Part shown: positions 53,511 to 62,425 of the stretch, in pieces
Layout of the letters: every line of letters begins with the position of its first letter
How positions within the stretch are numbered: position 1 is the stretch's first letter
Source of the DNA: Bog-473 sp963744935
Lineage (GTDB): Bacteria > Actinomycetota > Acidimicrobiia > Acidimicrobiales > RAAP-2
DNA: 64,000 nt
Assembly (NCBI GenBank): GCA_963744935.1
Contig: CAVUVM010000004.1
Span: 62,001 to 126,000 of the forward strand
Direction of reading: 5' to 3'
Notes under the pieces: model-generated
What the model was told of the DNA's origin: nothing
The model's database searches: none
What the model saw: only the letters and a program-made list of their open reading frames with translations
Position numbers and translations under genes: made by a program

Positions 53511-53853
53511 CGATTGCCCCGAGCTTTCGTCGCCAATGCTGGCGTGTAGTCGACTCGACCTGTTCGCACGATCGGTCGAATTGCGCGCCCATAGAACGTC
53601 ACTTCCCTCCCGTGGCTTCCGCGCCGTCGTCAAGACAGGGCCAAAGGTCCGAATCTGGCGGACCCGATAGCCGTCACGTCCTCTCGAGGGCCCTTTCCCG
53701 CACCGGCCAAAGCGTCAGTTCCGCACTTTCGGGAGGGTTTTGGGACTTTGTCCCCTATGCCGTGTCAGCGGCACTCCTAACGTGGTCTGCACCGGCAGCA
53801 CTTCATGCTACCCACTCGGCCCTGTCGGCCGACTGAAGACAGGAAGAAGAATC
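53511..53853. other. Divergent intergenic region
   Basis: This is the region between the FUSC operon (minus) and the DUF1269 gene (plus). It should hold both promoters. No convincing gene is present. Confidence 0.5.
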
Positions 53854-54362
53854 GTGGCCAAGCCCGATTCAGTGTTCGTGTACATCGGAACCTACGCGAA
53901 CGAGGAGTCCGCACGCGCCGACTACGACATCGTCAAGGACCTCCACGCCGACAAGTCGATCGGCACCTACGACGCCTCGGTGGTCACCAAGGACCCCGAC
54001 GGCAAGGTCCACGTCAACAAGGACGAGACGGCGACCCGCCACGGGGCCTGGGGTGGCGCAGCGGTGGGCGCCGTCGTCGGCATTCTCTTCCCGCCTTCGA
54101 TCATCGTCGGCGCGGCGGTCGGCGCGGCGGTCGGTGGCGTTGGTGGCCACCTATGGAACGGCATGTCCCGTGCCGACGTCAAGGAGTTTGGAGACATCAT
54201 CGATGCAGGGCAGGCTGCCCTGGTCATCGTGGGGGAAAGCACCATCGAAGCCGCCCTCGAAAGGCTGGACTGAAGGCCGAGAAGCATGTGGCCAAGGAGC
54301 TTGATGTGAGCTCCAAGGACATCGACAAGGCGGTGCAAGAGGCAGCGCAGGAACTCAGCTGA
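53854..54362 (+). CDS. DUF1269 membrane protein, 3' end frameshifted
   Basis: The product starts with FVYIGTYANEESARADYDIV, has a Gly/Ala-rich membrane hairpin (GAWGGAAVGAVVGILFPPSI then AAVGAAVGGVGG) and MSRADVKEFGDIIDAGQAAL, all typical of DUF1269. The frame stops at 54273 after EAALERLD. Adding one A to GAAAGG restores EAALEKAGLKAEKHVAKEL and DVSSKDIDKAVQEAAQEL to 54362, the normal C-terminus. The homopolymer context strongly suggests a sequencing error. GTG at 54854 is not in frame; the start used is GTG 53854 after AGGAAGA. Confidence 0.8.
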
Positions 54363-54499
54363 CCTTTCCCAATCCGTCCGTCACCAGCGCCAATCAGGTC
54401 AATCAGATACTGGGTGCACACGACCACCTCACAGGTATCGCCGGCTTCTGCATCTCCGATGGCGATAATGAACCCGTAGTCATCCAAGGGAGGGTCCTC

Positions 54500-55060
54500 A
54501 TGTCCACCATCGACACCGCCGACGCGGCGGAAACCATCAAGGCCTTCGGGCAGCGATGGTGGCTGCTCACCGTCTTCGGAGTCATCACGGTCGCCTTCGG
54601 CGTGCTCCTGACGTTCAAACCGGGCAAGTCAGTTCACACGATCGCGGTGATCATCGGTATCTGGCTGTTGATTCTCGGCGTCGTCCGGCTGATCCAGGCA
54701 ATCGGTGCTTCGGGAGAACGAACCGGCTTTGTGATCGTCGGACTTCTGGCGATCGTTATCGCGCTCATCTTGTTGCACCACACGACTACGACGGTCGCAG
54801 TCCTTGGGTTCATCGTCGGCATCTTCTGGACCATTGGAGGCGTTTCGGAGCTCTTTCACGGTTTTAGCGCAGATGATGGCGCCGTCAGTTGGCCGACGGT
54901 GATTCTGGGGCTGATCGCGACGGTCATCGGAATCCTCTGCCTGGTCTACCCGTCCCTGTCCCTTTCGATCATCTGCGTGATCGTCGGACTCGGCATGATC
55001 GTCTACGGCATTGTCGAGATCGCGGCAAGCCTTCAGTTGCGGAAGGCAATGAACGTCTGA
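54500..55060 (+). CDS. HdeD/DUF308 family membrane protein
   Basis: The 186-residue product has six membrane helices in three repeats (WWLLTVFGVITVAFGVLL, TIAVIIGIWLLILGVVRL, GFVIVGLLAIVIALILLH and so on), the DUF308/HdeD pattern. In enterobacteria HdeD is linked to acid resistance; here the role is unknown. It follows the DUF1269 gene on the same strand. AGGGAGGG precedes the ATG. Confidence 0.88.
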   Translation: MSTIDTADAAETIKAFGQRWWLLTVFGVITVAFGVLLTFKPGKSVHTIAVIIGIWLLILGVVRLIQAIGASGERTGFVIVGLLAIVIALILLHHTTTTVAVLGFIVGIFWTIGGVSELFHGFSADDGAVSWPTVILGLIATVIGILCLVYPSLSLSIICVIVGLGMIVYGIVEIAASLQLRKAMNV

Positions 55061-55561
55061 GAGGTCATAGCGCGGCAAGTCAGGCGTCCCCCGTGACGGA
55101 GATTCGGCACCGGCGTCTCCTGGGTACCTCATAGCGCGGGGGCGTCGTCAGTCTGACGAGTGGCTCAATCGGGCCGGAGTGGAAGACAGCAGGTTTCACC
55201 GCGGGGGTGGTCAGAACGAGCTGCCTGCGGGAAGGCAACAATCGCGAGCGGTAGCCTCTGCAGACCATTCCAGAAGGGGTCCACATTCACCGCGATGTCA
55301 GTCAGTTCGTGGTGGAGAAGTCCGCAGGCATCCCACCTCTGGGGTAGCCCAAAAAGCGCGGCTCTTCGGGCCCCGCGGGTAGCACCATGGTGCCGCAGGG
55401 TGGTACCCAAGTCCGTTCATGGGCAGTTAGCGGAGCGCGAGCAACTTCCGCGTCCCAACGTAGATAAAGCGACCCTGAGCCGGCGTTATAACCGGCGGAT
55501 TGGGACAGGTGGATCACGCGCGCAACCGGTGTTCGGGGGCAGGTGGGAATAGCCTTGCCAC
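55061..55561. other. Stretch without a recognised gene
   Basis: Short frames on both strands give no family. The sequence at 55386-55425 (GTGCCGCAGGGTGGTACCC) is a weak fourth copy of the dispersed intergenic repeat. Two CATAGCGCGG words occur at 55066 and 55131. Confidence 0.45.
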
Positions 55562-56080
55562 ATGGCGTCAGCCCTACTTCTGCCAGTCGCCGCTGTGGCC
55601 ATGAGTCTTCTGAGCGGGTCGGACCCGCAGGGATTGGCGAGCTATTCAGTGGGTCCGCTGGGTCATCAGATTCACATAGTCGCCGAAGCGGGCCAGCGCG
55701 TCGCTCCCGCAGTCGCCGGAGGAAGGTCGGCGGGAACGGCGGTGATTCCCGGGGCCACCAACTACTCAACAAAGCTCGCCCTCCTTCACGGTGGAACCGT
55801 TGAAGTTGCCGTGAGTGTCCCCGCCAGCACCGTCGCTCCTGCTCACGCTCACTGGATCATCAACGACTACTTCAACAACGACCCTGAGCGGTGGGTGGCC
55901 TGGAATGGCACTTCCGCTGACATGGGAGTGCTGCGATGCAACACTCCGGCGGGCTTGTGTCCTGGGTACGTCGGCGGATTCCAGGTATTCCGAGACAACG
56001 TGCTCTACAACGTCACTGTCACCAGCAGCAGCTCTGCCATGGCGTGGGCGGTTGTCCACTCCGTCCGTATTCCTGGATAA
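55562..56080 (+). CDS. Secreted hypothetical protein
   Basis: The 172-residue product has an N-terminal hydrophobic segment (ALLLPVAAVAMSLLS) and a beta-rich mature part with HWIINDYFNNDPERWVAW and two cysteines, in RCNTPAGLCPGY, that may form a disulfide. I do not recognise the family. ATG at 55562. It has no close neighbour on its strand. Confidence 0.55.
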   Translation: MASALLLPVAAVAMSLLSGSDPQGLASYSVGPLGHQIHIVAEAGQRVAPAVAGGRSAGTAVIPGATNYSTKLALLHGGTVEVAVSVPASTVAPAHAHWIINDYFNNDPERWVAWNGTSADMGVLRCNTPAGLCPGYVGGFQVFRDNVLYNVTVTSSSSAMAWAVVHSVRIPG

Positions 56081-56318
56081 CCCGAGCTGCCCACCAACCG
56101 GCGGACTGGGACACTGCGTCCGAAGTCGAGTCAACCCCAATAGCCGGCGCCAGCGATCCGCCGTTGGTACTCGGGAGAAAGAGATGCGTGCGCTCAATGA
56201 GGTCAGTTGATCCCTGTCCAGCCTCACCCCCGTGGACGTAGCGGCTCGTTTGCTCCGTTCGGATTTGGAGGGTCGCGCCCTCTCCGATGCTCCTCGCTGA
56301 CGGGTGGAGCAGCTGTGC

Positions 56319-56741
56319 TCACATGGCGGCCATCACCTGCTGGTCCGCTTCGCGCAGACGCGTGGCCATGGCCGCGAGCAGATTGGTGGAAAAATGGGGC
56401 ACGGTGTCGAGCACCCCGTTGAACTGGTGCTGGCCGAGCACAAGCAGCGTCATCTCGGTTTCTGAGGTCACGGTGGCCGAGCGAGGCCTGCGGTCGAGTA
56501 ATGCAATCTCGCCGAAGTACTGACCCGGTCCGAGCGTGGCCACCTCGCAGTTGTTGCGCTTCACCGTCGCCTGGCCCTTGACGATGACGAAGAACTCCCG
56601 CCCGATGGTGCCCTGCTCGCACAGCGTCCGCCCTGGCGGCACCACGATCTCTTCGAGAACCCGCTCGATGGTGCGCACCTCCCTGGACGACCAGGTGGCG
56701 AAGAACGAGATGCCCTTGGTGTGAGTTGCCCCTTTCTTCAC
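56319..56741 (-). CDS. Stand-alone cyclic-nucleotide-binding domain protein
   Basis: The 140-residue product is a single cNMP-binding barrel: VVPPGRTLCEQGTIGREFFV, VEN-like NCEVATLGPGQYFGEIALLD (phosphate-binding cassette) and RRPRSATVTSETEMTLLVL. It lacks the helix-turn-helix of Crp proteins. The GTG at 56741 follows GGGAGG. A broken Crp-type helix-turn-helix lies just upstream on the same strand, so the two may be parts of one old regulator locus. Confidence 0.82.
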   Translation of the reverse strand: MKKGATHTKGISFFATWSSREVRTIERVLEEIVVPPGRTLCEQGTIGREFFVIVKGQATVKRNNCEVATLGPGQYFGEIALLDRRPRSATVTSETEMTLLVLGQHQFNGVLDTVPHFSTNLLAAMATRLREADQQVMAAM

Positions 56742-56842
56742 GGTGTCCTCCCTTTGCTCCTGGCAGCCTTGCGGCGCCCGTCTGGAAGACATCGTGCGCC
56801 TCAGGCGACGATACGTCTGTCAGCACTGCGACACAGCGAGTG

Positions 56843-57172
56843 TCAACGTGGCGACAGTGGGCTCTGGACGCCGACCAGAGCAACACGTCTGTTCGGCCGA
56901 TTTGCGCCAGCGCGCTCCAGGTCGGTGACCGTGATCCGGCCGCGGGACAGCTCGAAGAACCCTTCCTTTTGCGGGTGCCCGAGGACCCGGTTGACCGTCT
57001 GGCGCGTGGTCCCTGCGAGGGAGGTCAGATCATCCTGGAGCGACCGTCTGAACGGCTTGGAGTACGCCGTTGGTTGCCCTGCGAACAGTGGAGCCTGTTT
57101 CATAACCGGTGCGAACTGGGGCACTCTTAAGGGTTTACGTCGAAGAGGCGAATGGACGTCGACGGTGGGCAT
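56843..57172 (-). pseudogene. Crp/Fnr C-terminal helix-turn-helix remnant
   Basis: The frame contains SLQDDLTSLAGTTRQTVNRV and GFFELSRGRITVTDLERAG, a good Crp-type winged helix at residues 43-92, preceded by some 40 unrelated residues and no nucleotide-binding barrel. It is likely a fragment of a Crp-family regulator. Confidence 0.6.
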
Positions 57173-57217
57173 GTTGGCGGGGCGTTGCGCTAAGGGCCAC
57201 AGGTGCTGAGCGAGACC

Positions 57218-57838
57218 TCACGACGTTGAGGAAGTAGGCAGCACTTTGGTAGACGCGTACAGAGCTTCTGCGTGAGGCTGCGACTCATCGAGCAGCGACT
57301 GGTTAAGGACCGCGACTTCGGTCTGCAGTGTGCCTTCGAACATCTCCGCCAACTCTGAGAGTTGATCTAAAAGCTCCGGCGCTGGGCCGACGAATTTGAC
57401 CATGAGGTGCCCCGCTCCGATCACAGCCCTCGGATTTGGAGGAGGTGCAAGCATGAGGACGACCTGAATCTGCTCAAGATCAGACACCCGGTGAGCGAAG
57501 TGCTTGTCAGCCATGTCCAGCACTTCGTTATGAGCTTTTTGGAGTTCTTCGCTGAGTGAGTCCATCAAGGCATCGGGGATCTTCCGTCGGGGCTGTCCCT
57601 TCCCAATCAGCGACCGTCCGCCGGTGAATCCTCTCCGATATGCGATTACTGCGGCCGCCCACAGTGCTCGCCGTATTAGGAGATCTTCCTCCGCTGGATC
57701 TTCATCGGAAGAAATCCTCTTCGCCATGGACGCCGTACATCCTCGGACGAACTGAAAATCTGAGATCAGCGACAGGGTGTCAGCGATCTCAGCAGGCTTA
57801 GGACCCTCCACAGGCACCATCGGGATCTGCTCAGCCAC
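57218..57838 (-). CDS. Hypothetical protein
   Basis: The 206-residue product is not recognised. It is soluble and helical, with MAKRISSDEDPAEEDLLIRR, LWAAAVIAYRRGFTGGRSL and LSEELQKAHNEVLDMADKHF. The pattern FAHRVSDLEQIQVVLML is followed by a beta segment. Starts at 57838 (GTG) or 57820 (ATG) lack a clear ribosome site. It looks like a whole protein with normal codon use. Confidence 0.55.
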   Translation of the reverse strand: MAEQIPMVPVEGPKPAEIADTLSLISDFQFVRGCTASMAKRISSDEDPAEEDLLIRRALWAAAVIAYRRGFTGGRSLIGKGQPRRKIPDALMDSLSEELQKAHNEVLDMADKHFAHRVSDLEQIQVVLMLAPPPNPRAVIGAGHLMVKFVGPAPELLDQLSELAEMFEGTLQTEVAVLNQSLLDESQPHAEALYASTKVLPTSSTS

Positions 57839-58213
57839 AGACCCGCACTGTATGCGTCGTTTCCCTTCGCAGTCCGAAAGCACCGATGTGTCCCACCCTG
57901 CCGGCGTTACCTGTGTGAGTCGCTCGCGTCAAGGCGCGGGTAACCGATTGGCGAGTTGGCCGTGGGTGATCAGTTTTGATCCGGCTTGGGACGGCGTGGG
58001 GGCGCCCTGCGTTACCTAGGTGCTCGACGGACCTCAGCCCGTCGGCGACAACAATCGTGATCGGGTGACCCCCGGGTGGGAGAGCGGTCGCGTCAGTGTT
58101 CGAAGGCCGCCCAGCACGAGTGCTGGCGGGCACGCCGGTGGCAGGAGCTGACCGCTTGAGACCCGGATGTTCTGGTGGGCGACGCGCACCGTCGCTGCCG
58201 GAAAGAGAACGGC
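57839..58213. other. Non-coding end of the third IS110 element
   Basis: This stretch holds no gene. Part is the promoter of the hypothetical gene at 57218-57838 and most is the 3' non-coding end of the IS. In IS1111-type elements this is where the guide RNA is encoded; no second copy is present to test this. Confidence 0.45.
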
Positions 58214-59345
58214 TCAGGCCGGGATGGCGTAGACCGCGTTGGAATCGACGGCCCGCAGCACGTGATAGCTGCGCCTCGCGAACTGGCGGGCGACGGAGAT
58301 CGCGGCGATCTTGCCGTCGTGACGCTCTTTGACCTTCGCGTAGTAGCCATGATCGGGGCTTCGAGCGTGCGAGGAGTTCTTGGCCGCCTCGTAGAGCGCC
58401 CAGCGAAGTGTCTCGGGGCCCTGACGCGAGAGGTGGCCGCCGGCACGTCGACGGTCCGAGGAGTCGACCGTCACGTCGAGACCGCTGTGACGGACCACCT
58501 GCTCGGAGCGACTGAATCGCCGACAGTCGCCGAGTTCGGTCCAGAGCACGACCGCGAGGAGCCCTCCGATGCCGTATTGCGCATCGACGAGCGCTCGACA
58601 CGCCGGCTGGCGAGTGCCGAAACGCTGCAGTGCGTATTTCAAGGGCAACGCCTCTCTGTCGGCGGCGTCGATCATCTTGTAGCCGACGTCGATCCGCTCG
58701 CGGCCGGCCGGGGAGATCGAAAGGTTGCCGTCGGCCAGCATCGATCGGGTCTTCTCGGTGCGGATAGCGCCCTCTGGGATCGTGACCCCGTGGTGATAGA
58801 GCACAGCGTGGATCCGTTGGCACCACAGTGTTCGCTGGTCGACGAGTGACTTGTAGAGCCGGACGCGTTCTCGCCACTCCAAGACGTCGTCGGGTGGGAT
58901 CCAGCTCTCGGGGAGCTCCCCTGCTTGGAGGAGCTCCCGCAGCAGCTGGGCGTCGGAGCGGTCGGTCTTCGCTCGGTGCTTGCGTCCTCTCGCTGCTTGG
59001 GTGTCGGCCGGCTCGGCGAGAAACGGTGCGAAGCCGACTGCGGAGATCTCTTCGACGACGTAGCGCCAACCCGTGCAACCCTCCACTGCGAGCGCTACCG
59101 AGCCGCCTTGTGCTCGAGCGCCGACCTCGTGTTCGAGCCAGCGCCGGAACCGCGACCGGTCCGGCTGCCAGAGGCGTCCTCGCCAGATCTCCCCAGAATC
59201 GACGTCCAAGACGTCGTAGGTGATCTGTCGCCGGTGCAGATCGAGTCCACCTACCATGTTCATGAAGGACCTCCTTGTGCTCGCTTGGGTGTTGAGACAA
59301 CCCAATGGTTGCCCGTGCGAGTGGCGAGGAGGTCCTCACACATTG
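57880..59345 (-). mobile_element. IS110-family element of a different lineage
   Basis: The transposase at 58214-59263 is followed by about 330 bases of non-coding DNA and preceded by about 80. That layout, with the long non-coding end 3' of the gene, resembles the IS1111 branch. A hairpin TTGGGT/ACCCAA lies just 5' of the gene (about 59285-59305). Exact ends cannot be fixed without a second copy, so the limits are approximate. Confidence 0.55.
58214..59263 (-). CDS. IS110-family transposase, unrelated to the pair
   Basis: The 349-residue product has the IS110 core: Asp in MVGGLDLHRRQITYDVLD, Glu in VALAVEGCTGWRYVVEE, Asp residues in FLAEPADTQAARG and KTDRSDAQLL, and in the C-terminal half ALVDAQYGIGGLLAVVLWTE and RHSGLDVTVDSSDRR. 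It differs markedly from the two copies at 46-50 kb. AAGGAGG lies five bases before the ATG at 59263. Confidence 0.9.
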   Translation of the reverse strand: MNMVGGLDLHRRQITYDVLDVDSGEIWRGRLWQPDRSRFRRWLEHEVGARAQGGSVALAVEGCTGWRYVVEEISAVGFAPFLAEPADTQAARGRKHRAKTDRSDAQLLRELLQAGELPESWIPPDDVLEWRERVRLYKSLVDQRTLWCQRIHAVLYHHGVTIPEGAIRTEKTRSMLADGNLSISPAGRERIDVGYKMIDAADREALPLKYALQRFGTRQPACRALVDAQYGIGGLLAVVLWTELGDCRRFSRSEQVVRHSGLDVTVDSSDRRRAGGHLSRQGPETLRWALYEAAKNSSHARSPDHGYYAKVKERHDGKIAAISVARQFARRSYHVLRAVDSNAVYAIPA

Positions 59346-59439
59346 AATGTTCTGGGACTCCACCCCAAAACGGGTCACTTCAATCGTTGACGTTCTCTCT
59401 AATGTCGAATGATTCGAACATGAGTCGGTCTTAAGAGCA

Positions 59440-60369
59440 CTACGCTCGCTTTGCCACGATTACATTTTGCCTAATTTCCGCTACCGCCTCCTTGAACTCA
59501 GTGACATTGAAATACGGCTGCCACTCACGCTTCGCATAAGCAAACGGAATGCATGTCTCGCCGAAAGCATCTGGAGGAAGGTTGTCGCCACCTCCGGTCG
59601 GGTCGCAGCAGTATTCACCGGCGTCGTAGATCTGAAGGTATCGCTCCGTGTCCACGAAGGCCCGACGTGCGCCACTGGCCGCAATGTTTGCGAGTGAGTT
59701 GAGCTTGGCGGGATCGGGCTCGTCCGCCCGAATCCTGGCGCATTGAAGGATGAAGTCTCGCTCACGAGTTGTCACGACGAGCATGCCTCCGGGTGTGAGT
59801 AATCGGGCGAACTCCTCGATCCATTCAAGGTGCACGGCTTCGGTGAGATGCGAGAACACGGAGAAAGCGAAGATGAGATCCACAGAACAGTCCGGAAGCG
59901 AAATCGGCGGGCGAAGATTGATCTGCTCGAAATTGGCCCAAGGATTGGTCGTTCGACAGATATCGATGACTTCTTGGAGTGGATCTACTCCGAACAGACT
60001 GTCCTTGCCGAAGTCCCTAATGAAGAATCGGGTGATTCGACCCCAGCCGCACCCGAAATCCAACGCAACCTTTGGCCGTGTGGAAGACGCCGCTCGAGTC
60101 ACAGTCCGATAGAAGCTGAAGGCTTCGCGAAGGGTCTGCTCACCATGAGCCCCGGTGAAGCGGACCTGCAGCTCGTCTGGTGGCAACGCTGGCAGGTAGC
60201 CGTGCAGGGACGAAAAGACCTTCTCGCCACCAACGTTGAGCCAATACCATTCTGCCGGAGTCAGGGACCGGAACAGCTTGTGTGGCGGGAGCGAAGTGGT
60301 CCTCGCGGCGAGCACGTACGGCGCAGCAACAGCCGGCCGCAGCCACGTTCGTACCGTGTGAAGCGGCAT
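59440..60369 (-). CDS. SAM-dependent methyltransferase
   Basis: The 309-residue product has a Rossmann methyltransferase core: VALDFGCGWGRITRFFIRDF (motif I), LFGVDPLQEVIDIC, FEQINLRPPISLPDCSVDLI (motif IV) and FARLLTPGGMLVVTTRERDF. The C-terminal part has a Cys-rich turn (YCCDPTGGGDNLPP). The ATG at 60369 follows GGGGGG; a longer frame starts at 60456. The substrate is unknown. It sits between IS material and a decayed FN3 gene. Confidence 0.85.
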   Translation of the reverse strand: MPLHTVRTWLRPAVAAPYVLAARTTSLPPHKLFRSLTPAEWYWLNVGGEKVFSSLHGYLPALPPDELQVRFTGAHGEQTLREAFSFYRTVTRAASSTRPKVALDFGCGWGRITRFFIRDFGKDSLFGVDPLQEVIDICRTTNPWANFEQINLRPPISLPDCSVDLIFAFSVFSHLTEAVHLEWIEEFARLLTPGGMLVVTTRERDFILQCARIRADEPDPAKLNSLANIAASGARRAFVDTERYLQIYDAGEYCCDPTGGGDNLPPDAFGETCIPFAYAKREWQPYFNVTEFKEAVAEIRQNVIVAKRA

Positions 60370-60517
60370 GTTCTCCGACCCCCCAAATCCAATCCTGCTG
60401 ACGATCAGTGTCCTGGCGTTGTGTGCTGTGTTGTTCTGTATCTTCCAAGACTTCAAGTTGATAGTCCAATGGCGCCGCCTTCGCCGATCTGGTCAGTGAG
60501 GGGGCAGCATCCCCGAA

Positions 60518-60559
60518 GTGCCTGCACGGTGGCACCCCGTCCTGGCGATGTACTGGGGC
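60518..60559. repeat. Dispersed ~40-bp intergenic repeat, copy 2
   Basis: It reads GTGCCTGCACGGTGGCACCC, then GTCCTGGCGATGTACTGGGGC, aligned with 39216 and 61863 copies in the same orientation. All lie outside convincing genes. Confidence 0.6.
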
Positions 60560-60595
60560 GCCCCGGCGAGCCCCAGCGCTGATCGGGCCAACTCG

Positions 60596-60866
60596 TTATG
60601 CGGTAAGCGCTGCCGAAGCGGCTGACGGTGGGCCAGTGCCTCTCGCATTGTTCGCCGTCACCGTGCATCTGTAACTGTCGCCTGCGGTCAGCCGCTTCAC
60701 CTTGATCGGGCTCGCGGTTCCGGTCATCGATCCGGCGACCACGCCATTGCTCGATATGCACGAAGCCCTGTAGCCGGTGATTGCCATTGGTCGCCCCGGC
60801 GGTGAACTTCACCTTGAGTTTGCCCGGCTTCTTCTTCACGACGGTGACCCCGGTCGGAGCGGCGTG
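60596..60866 (-). pseudogene. Fibronectin type III domain remnant
   Basis: Two frames give one FN3 domain: PTGVTVVKKKPGKLKVKFTA, then, after a break near 60785, AITGYRASCISSNGV and YRCTVTANNARGTGPPS with the terminal strand SAASAALTA. No signal peptide or start remains, so this is the 3' end of a larger surface protein gene that has been lost. Confidence 0.6.
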
Positions 60867-60938
60867 CTCAAGACCACGATGCCCAGTCCGAAGTGAACCG
60901 AGGTCATTTGTGACCAGTTTGTTCCGGACGGTGCCGCA

Positions 60939-61649
60939 ATGAAGTTTTGCGTAATCTCATCTCCCAAGATGCTCAGACGACCCCATGTCCTCGTGCTCTT
61001 GGGAGGCATGCTGCTGGCCGGACTATCGGGATGCCGCTCCGGCGGGACAGGATCCCCGTCCGCAGCGCCGATGACCACGTGGGTAAGCGATTCGTACTTG
61101 GTCAGTTCGTTCGCCACGAGCCTGGCAAAGGAGACGACCGCCAACATGACCTACTTGACTGCGTTCGATGCCGCCAGTTCCGACATCACCGAGCTAGAAC
61201 CGAAGTTGGTGCTCGACGACAACACGATACAAGCGATAGGGCTCGGACAGGGCTGCAACGCGGCAGACGCATCAACATACCCGAGCTGCGTGACAAGCGA
61301 AGAGCAGACGGCGGCGTATGCAAGAAGCGATGCGGCGGCTGTGGAAGCTCAGGTCCAGGCCGACTTTCAGCACCACGCGTCCTCGGTCAGTAGTTACCAG
61401 TCGGCGCTCGGCACCTTTGTCGGCCAGATGGATGGACTGCCGTGGCCCAGCGCGTATAGCAAGTACGTCAACACTCTGGTCACCGCTGCGAGGACTTTCC
61501 GAAGGGACGTTTTTCTCCAGTATGCAGCGTTGGCGTCAATCCCACAGTCGAGCGTCTCGGCGATCAACGCCCAGACGCTTGTCGACGGCGGGAAATTCGT
61601 TGACGCCGTCAGTGCGCTGAAGGGGGCGCTCGACAACGCGGGCAAGTAG
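60939..61649 (+). CDS. Secreted lipoprotein, helical, unknown function
   Basis: The 236-residue product has a signal peptide with lipobox LAGLSGC, then a short Gly/Ser/Pro linker and a long helical domain (YLVSSFATSLAKETTANMTY, ALKGALDNAGK at the end). Three cysteines after the anchor, in GCNAAD, SCVTSE, may pair. A start at 60939 or at the next ATG (60969) is possible; the second gives a shorter signal. Family not recognised. Confidence 0.65.
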   Translation: MKFCVISSPKMLRRPHVLVLLGGMLLAGLSGCRSGGTGSPSAAPMTTWVSDSYLVSSFATSLAKETTANMTYLTAFDAASSDITELEPKLVLDDNTIQAIGLGQGCNAADASTYPSCVTSEEQTAAYARSDAAAVEAQVQADFQHHASSVSSYQSALGTFVGQMDGLPWPSAYSKYVNTLVTAARTFRRDVFLQYAALASIPQSSVSAINAQTLVDGGKFVDAVSALKGALDNAGK

Positions 61650-61862
61650 GACGAGTGCGGGCGGTCACGCCTCGCAGAACGGCTGGGGCAGCATGGAGGT
61701 CGCGCCGATGATGACGTTCGTCGGACCACAAGCTCCCTTGGGAGCAATTCGCCCGTATCCAGTAACCCTGTGAACAGCGGGAAACGTCGAAAAGAGGCCG
61801 TGCTAGGAGCGGCTCCTCGGTCAAGATGAACGGATACCCGCAAACGAGAGGGGTATCCCAGT

Positions 61863-61902
61863 CGTGCCGCATGGTGGCACCCGGTCCCGGCGTACCGGGG
61901 CA
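61863..61902. repeat. Dispersed ~40-bp intergenic repeat, copy 3
   Basis: It reads CGTGCCGCATGGTGGCACCC then GGTCCCGGCGTACCGGGGCA and matches copies at 39216 and 60518. It lies in the otherwise empty 61650-61938 interval. The GTGCC and GGCAC arms can pair. Confidence 0.6.
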
Positions 61903-61938
61903 GTGCGATGACGAAGGTCTTTTCGCATGGTGACCGCA

Positions 61939-62379
61939 CTAACTGGCGATCTTTGTTTCTAACTCATCGATCCGGTCGGCCAGATCCTTTATCCCGCCTT
62001 GGGTGTGTATGTCGAGTCGATCAAGAATCTGTACGGTGTCATCAAACGTGTGCTGAGATCGCACATCGCTCGCCTCGGCCTGCACGTTCTGCCCAACCAT
62101 AATGACAGACAGCAGGACCAGTTGGAGGAAGGTCTGCGCAATCCAGGGGATGATTCCCTCGCCACCCGGCCTCAGTGCGGCAGGTAATCCAAACAGGGCA
62201 AGGACTGCAAACGCGTATGCACACCACATTGACCCCACGATGTTGGTGAGGAAGACGGCGATCTTGGCATTGATTCCGTCGACTCTCTTGATTTGATCCC
62301 GTAACCCGCGCAGGCTGATCGCCTGACGAGTGTGAAGGTGGGTCCTGACTGGTCCGGCTATCTGAGTATCGGGCATCAT
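61939..62379 (-). CDS. DUF1003-like membrane protein
   Basis: The 146-residue product has two membrane helices: IAVFLTNIVGSMWCAYAFAV and FLQLVLLSVIMVGQNVQAEA, the second with the VGQNVQ-ASD motif typical of DUF1003, followed by a helical tail (HTFDDTVQILDRLDIHTQGG). Function is unknown. Tandem ATG codons at 62379 and 62376 follow a GAGG site. Confidence 0.75.
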   Translation of the reverse strand: MMPDTQIAGPVRTHLHTRQAISLRGLRDQIKRVDGINAKIAVFLTNIVGSMWCAYAFAVLALFGLPAALRPGGEGIIPWIAQTFLQLVLLSVIMVGQNVQAEASDVRSQHTFDDTVQILDRLDIHTQGGIKDLADRIDELETKIAS

Positions 62380-62425
62380 GATCCTCGCTTCCTTGCCATT
62401 TGATGCCCTGACCATGACCTGATCT

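Noticed and set aside
57831..59378. Long 515-codon minus-strand open frame over the third IS110 transposase
   Set aside because: It is arginine- and proline-rich, overlaps the DEDD transposase in another frame, and shows no domain; it is a high-GC shadow.
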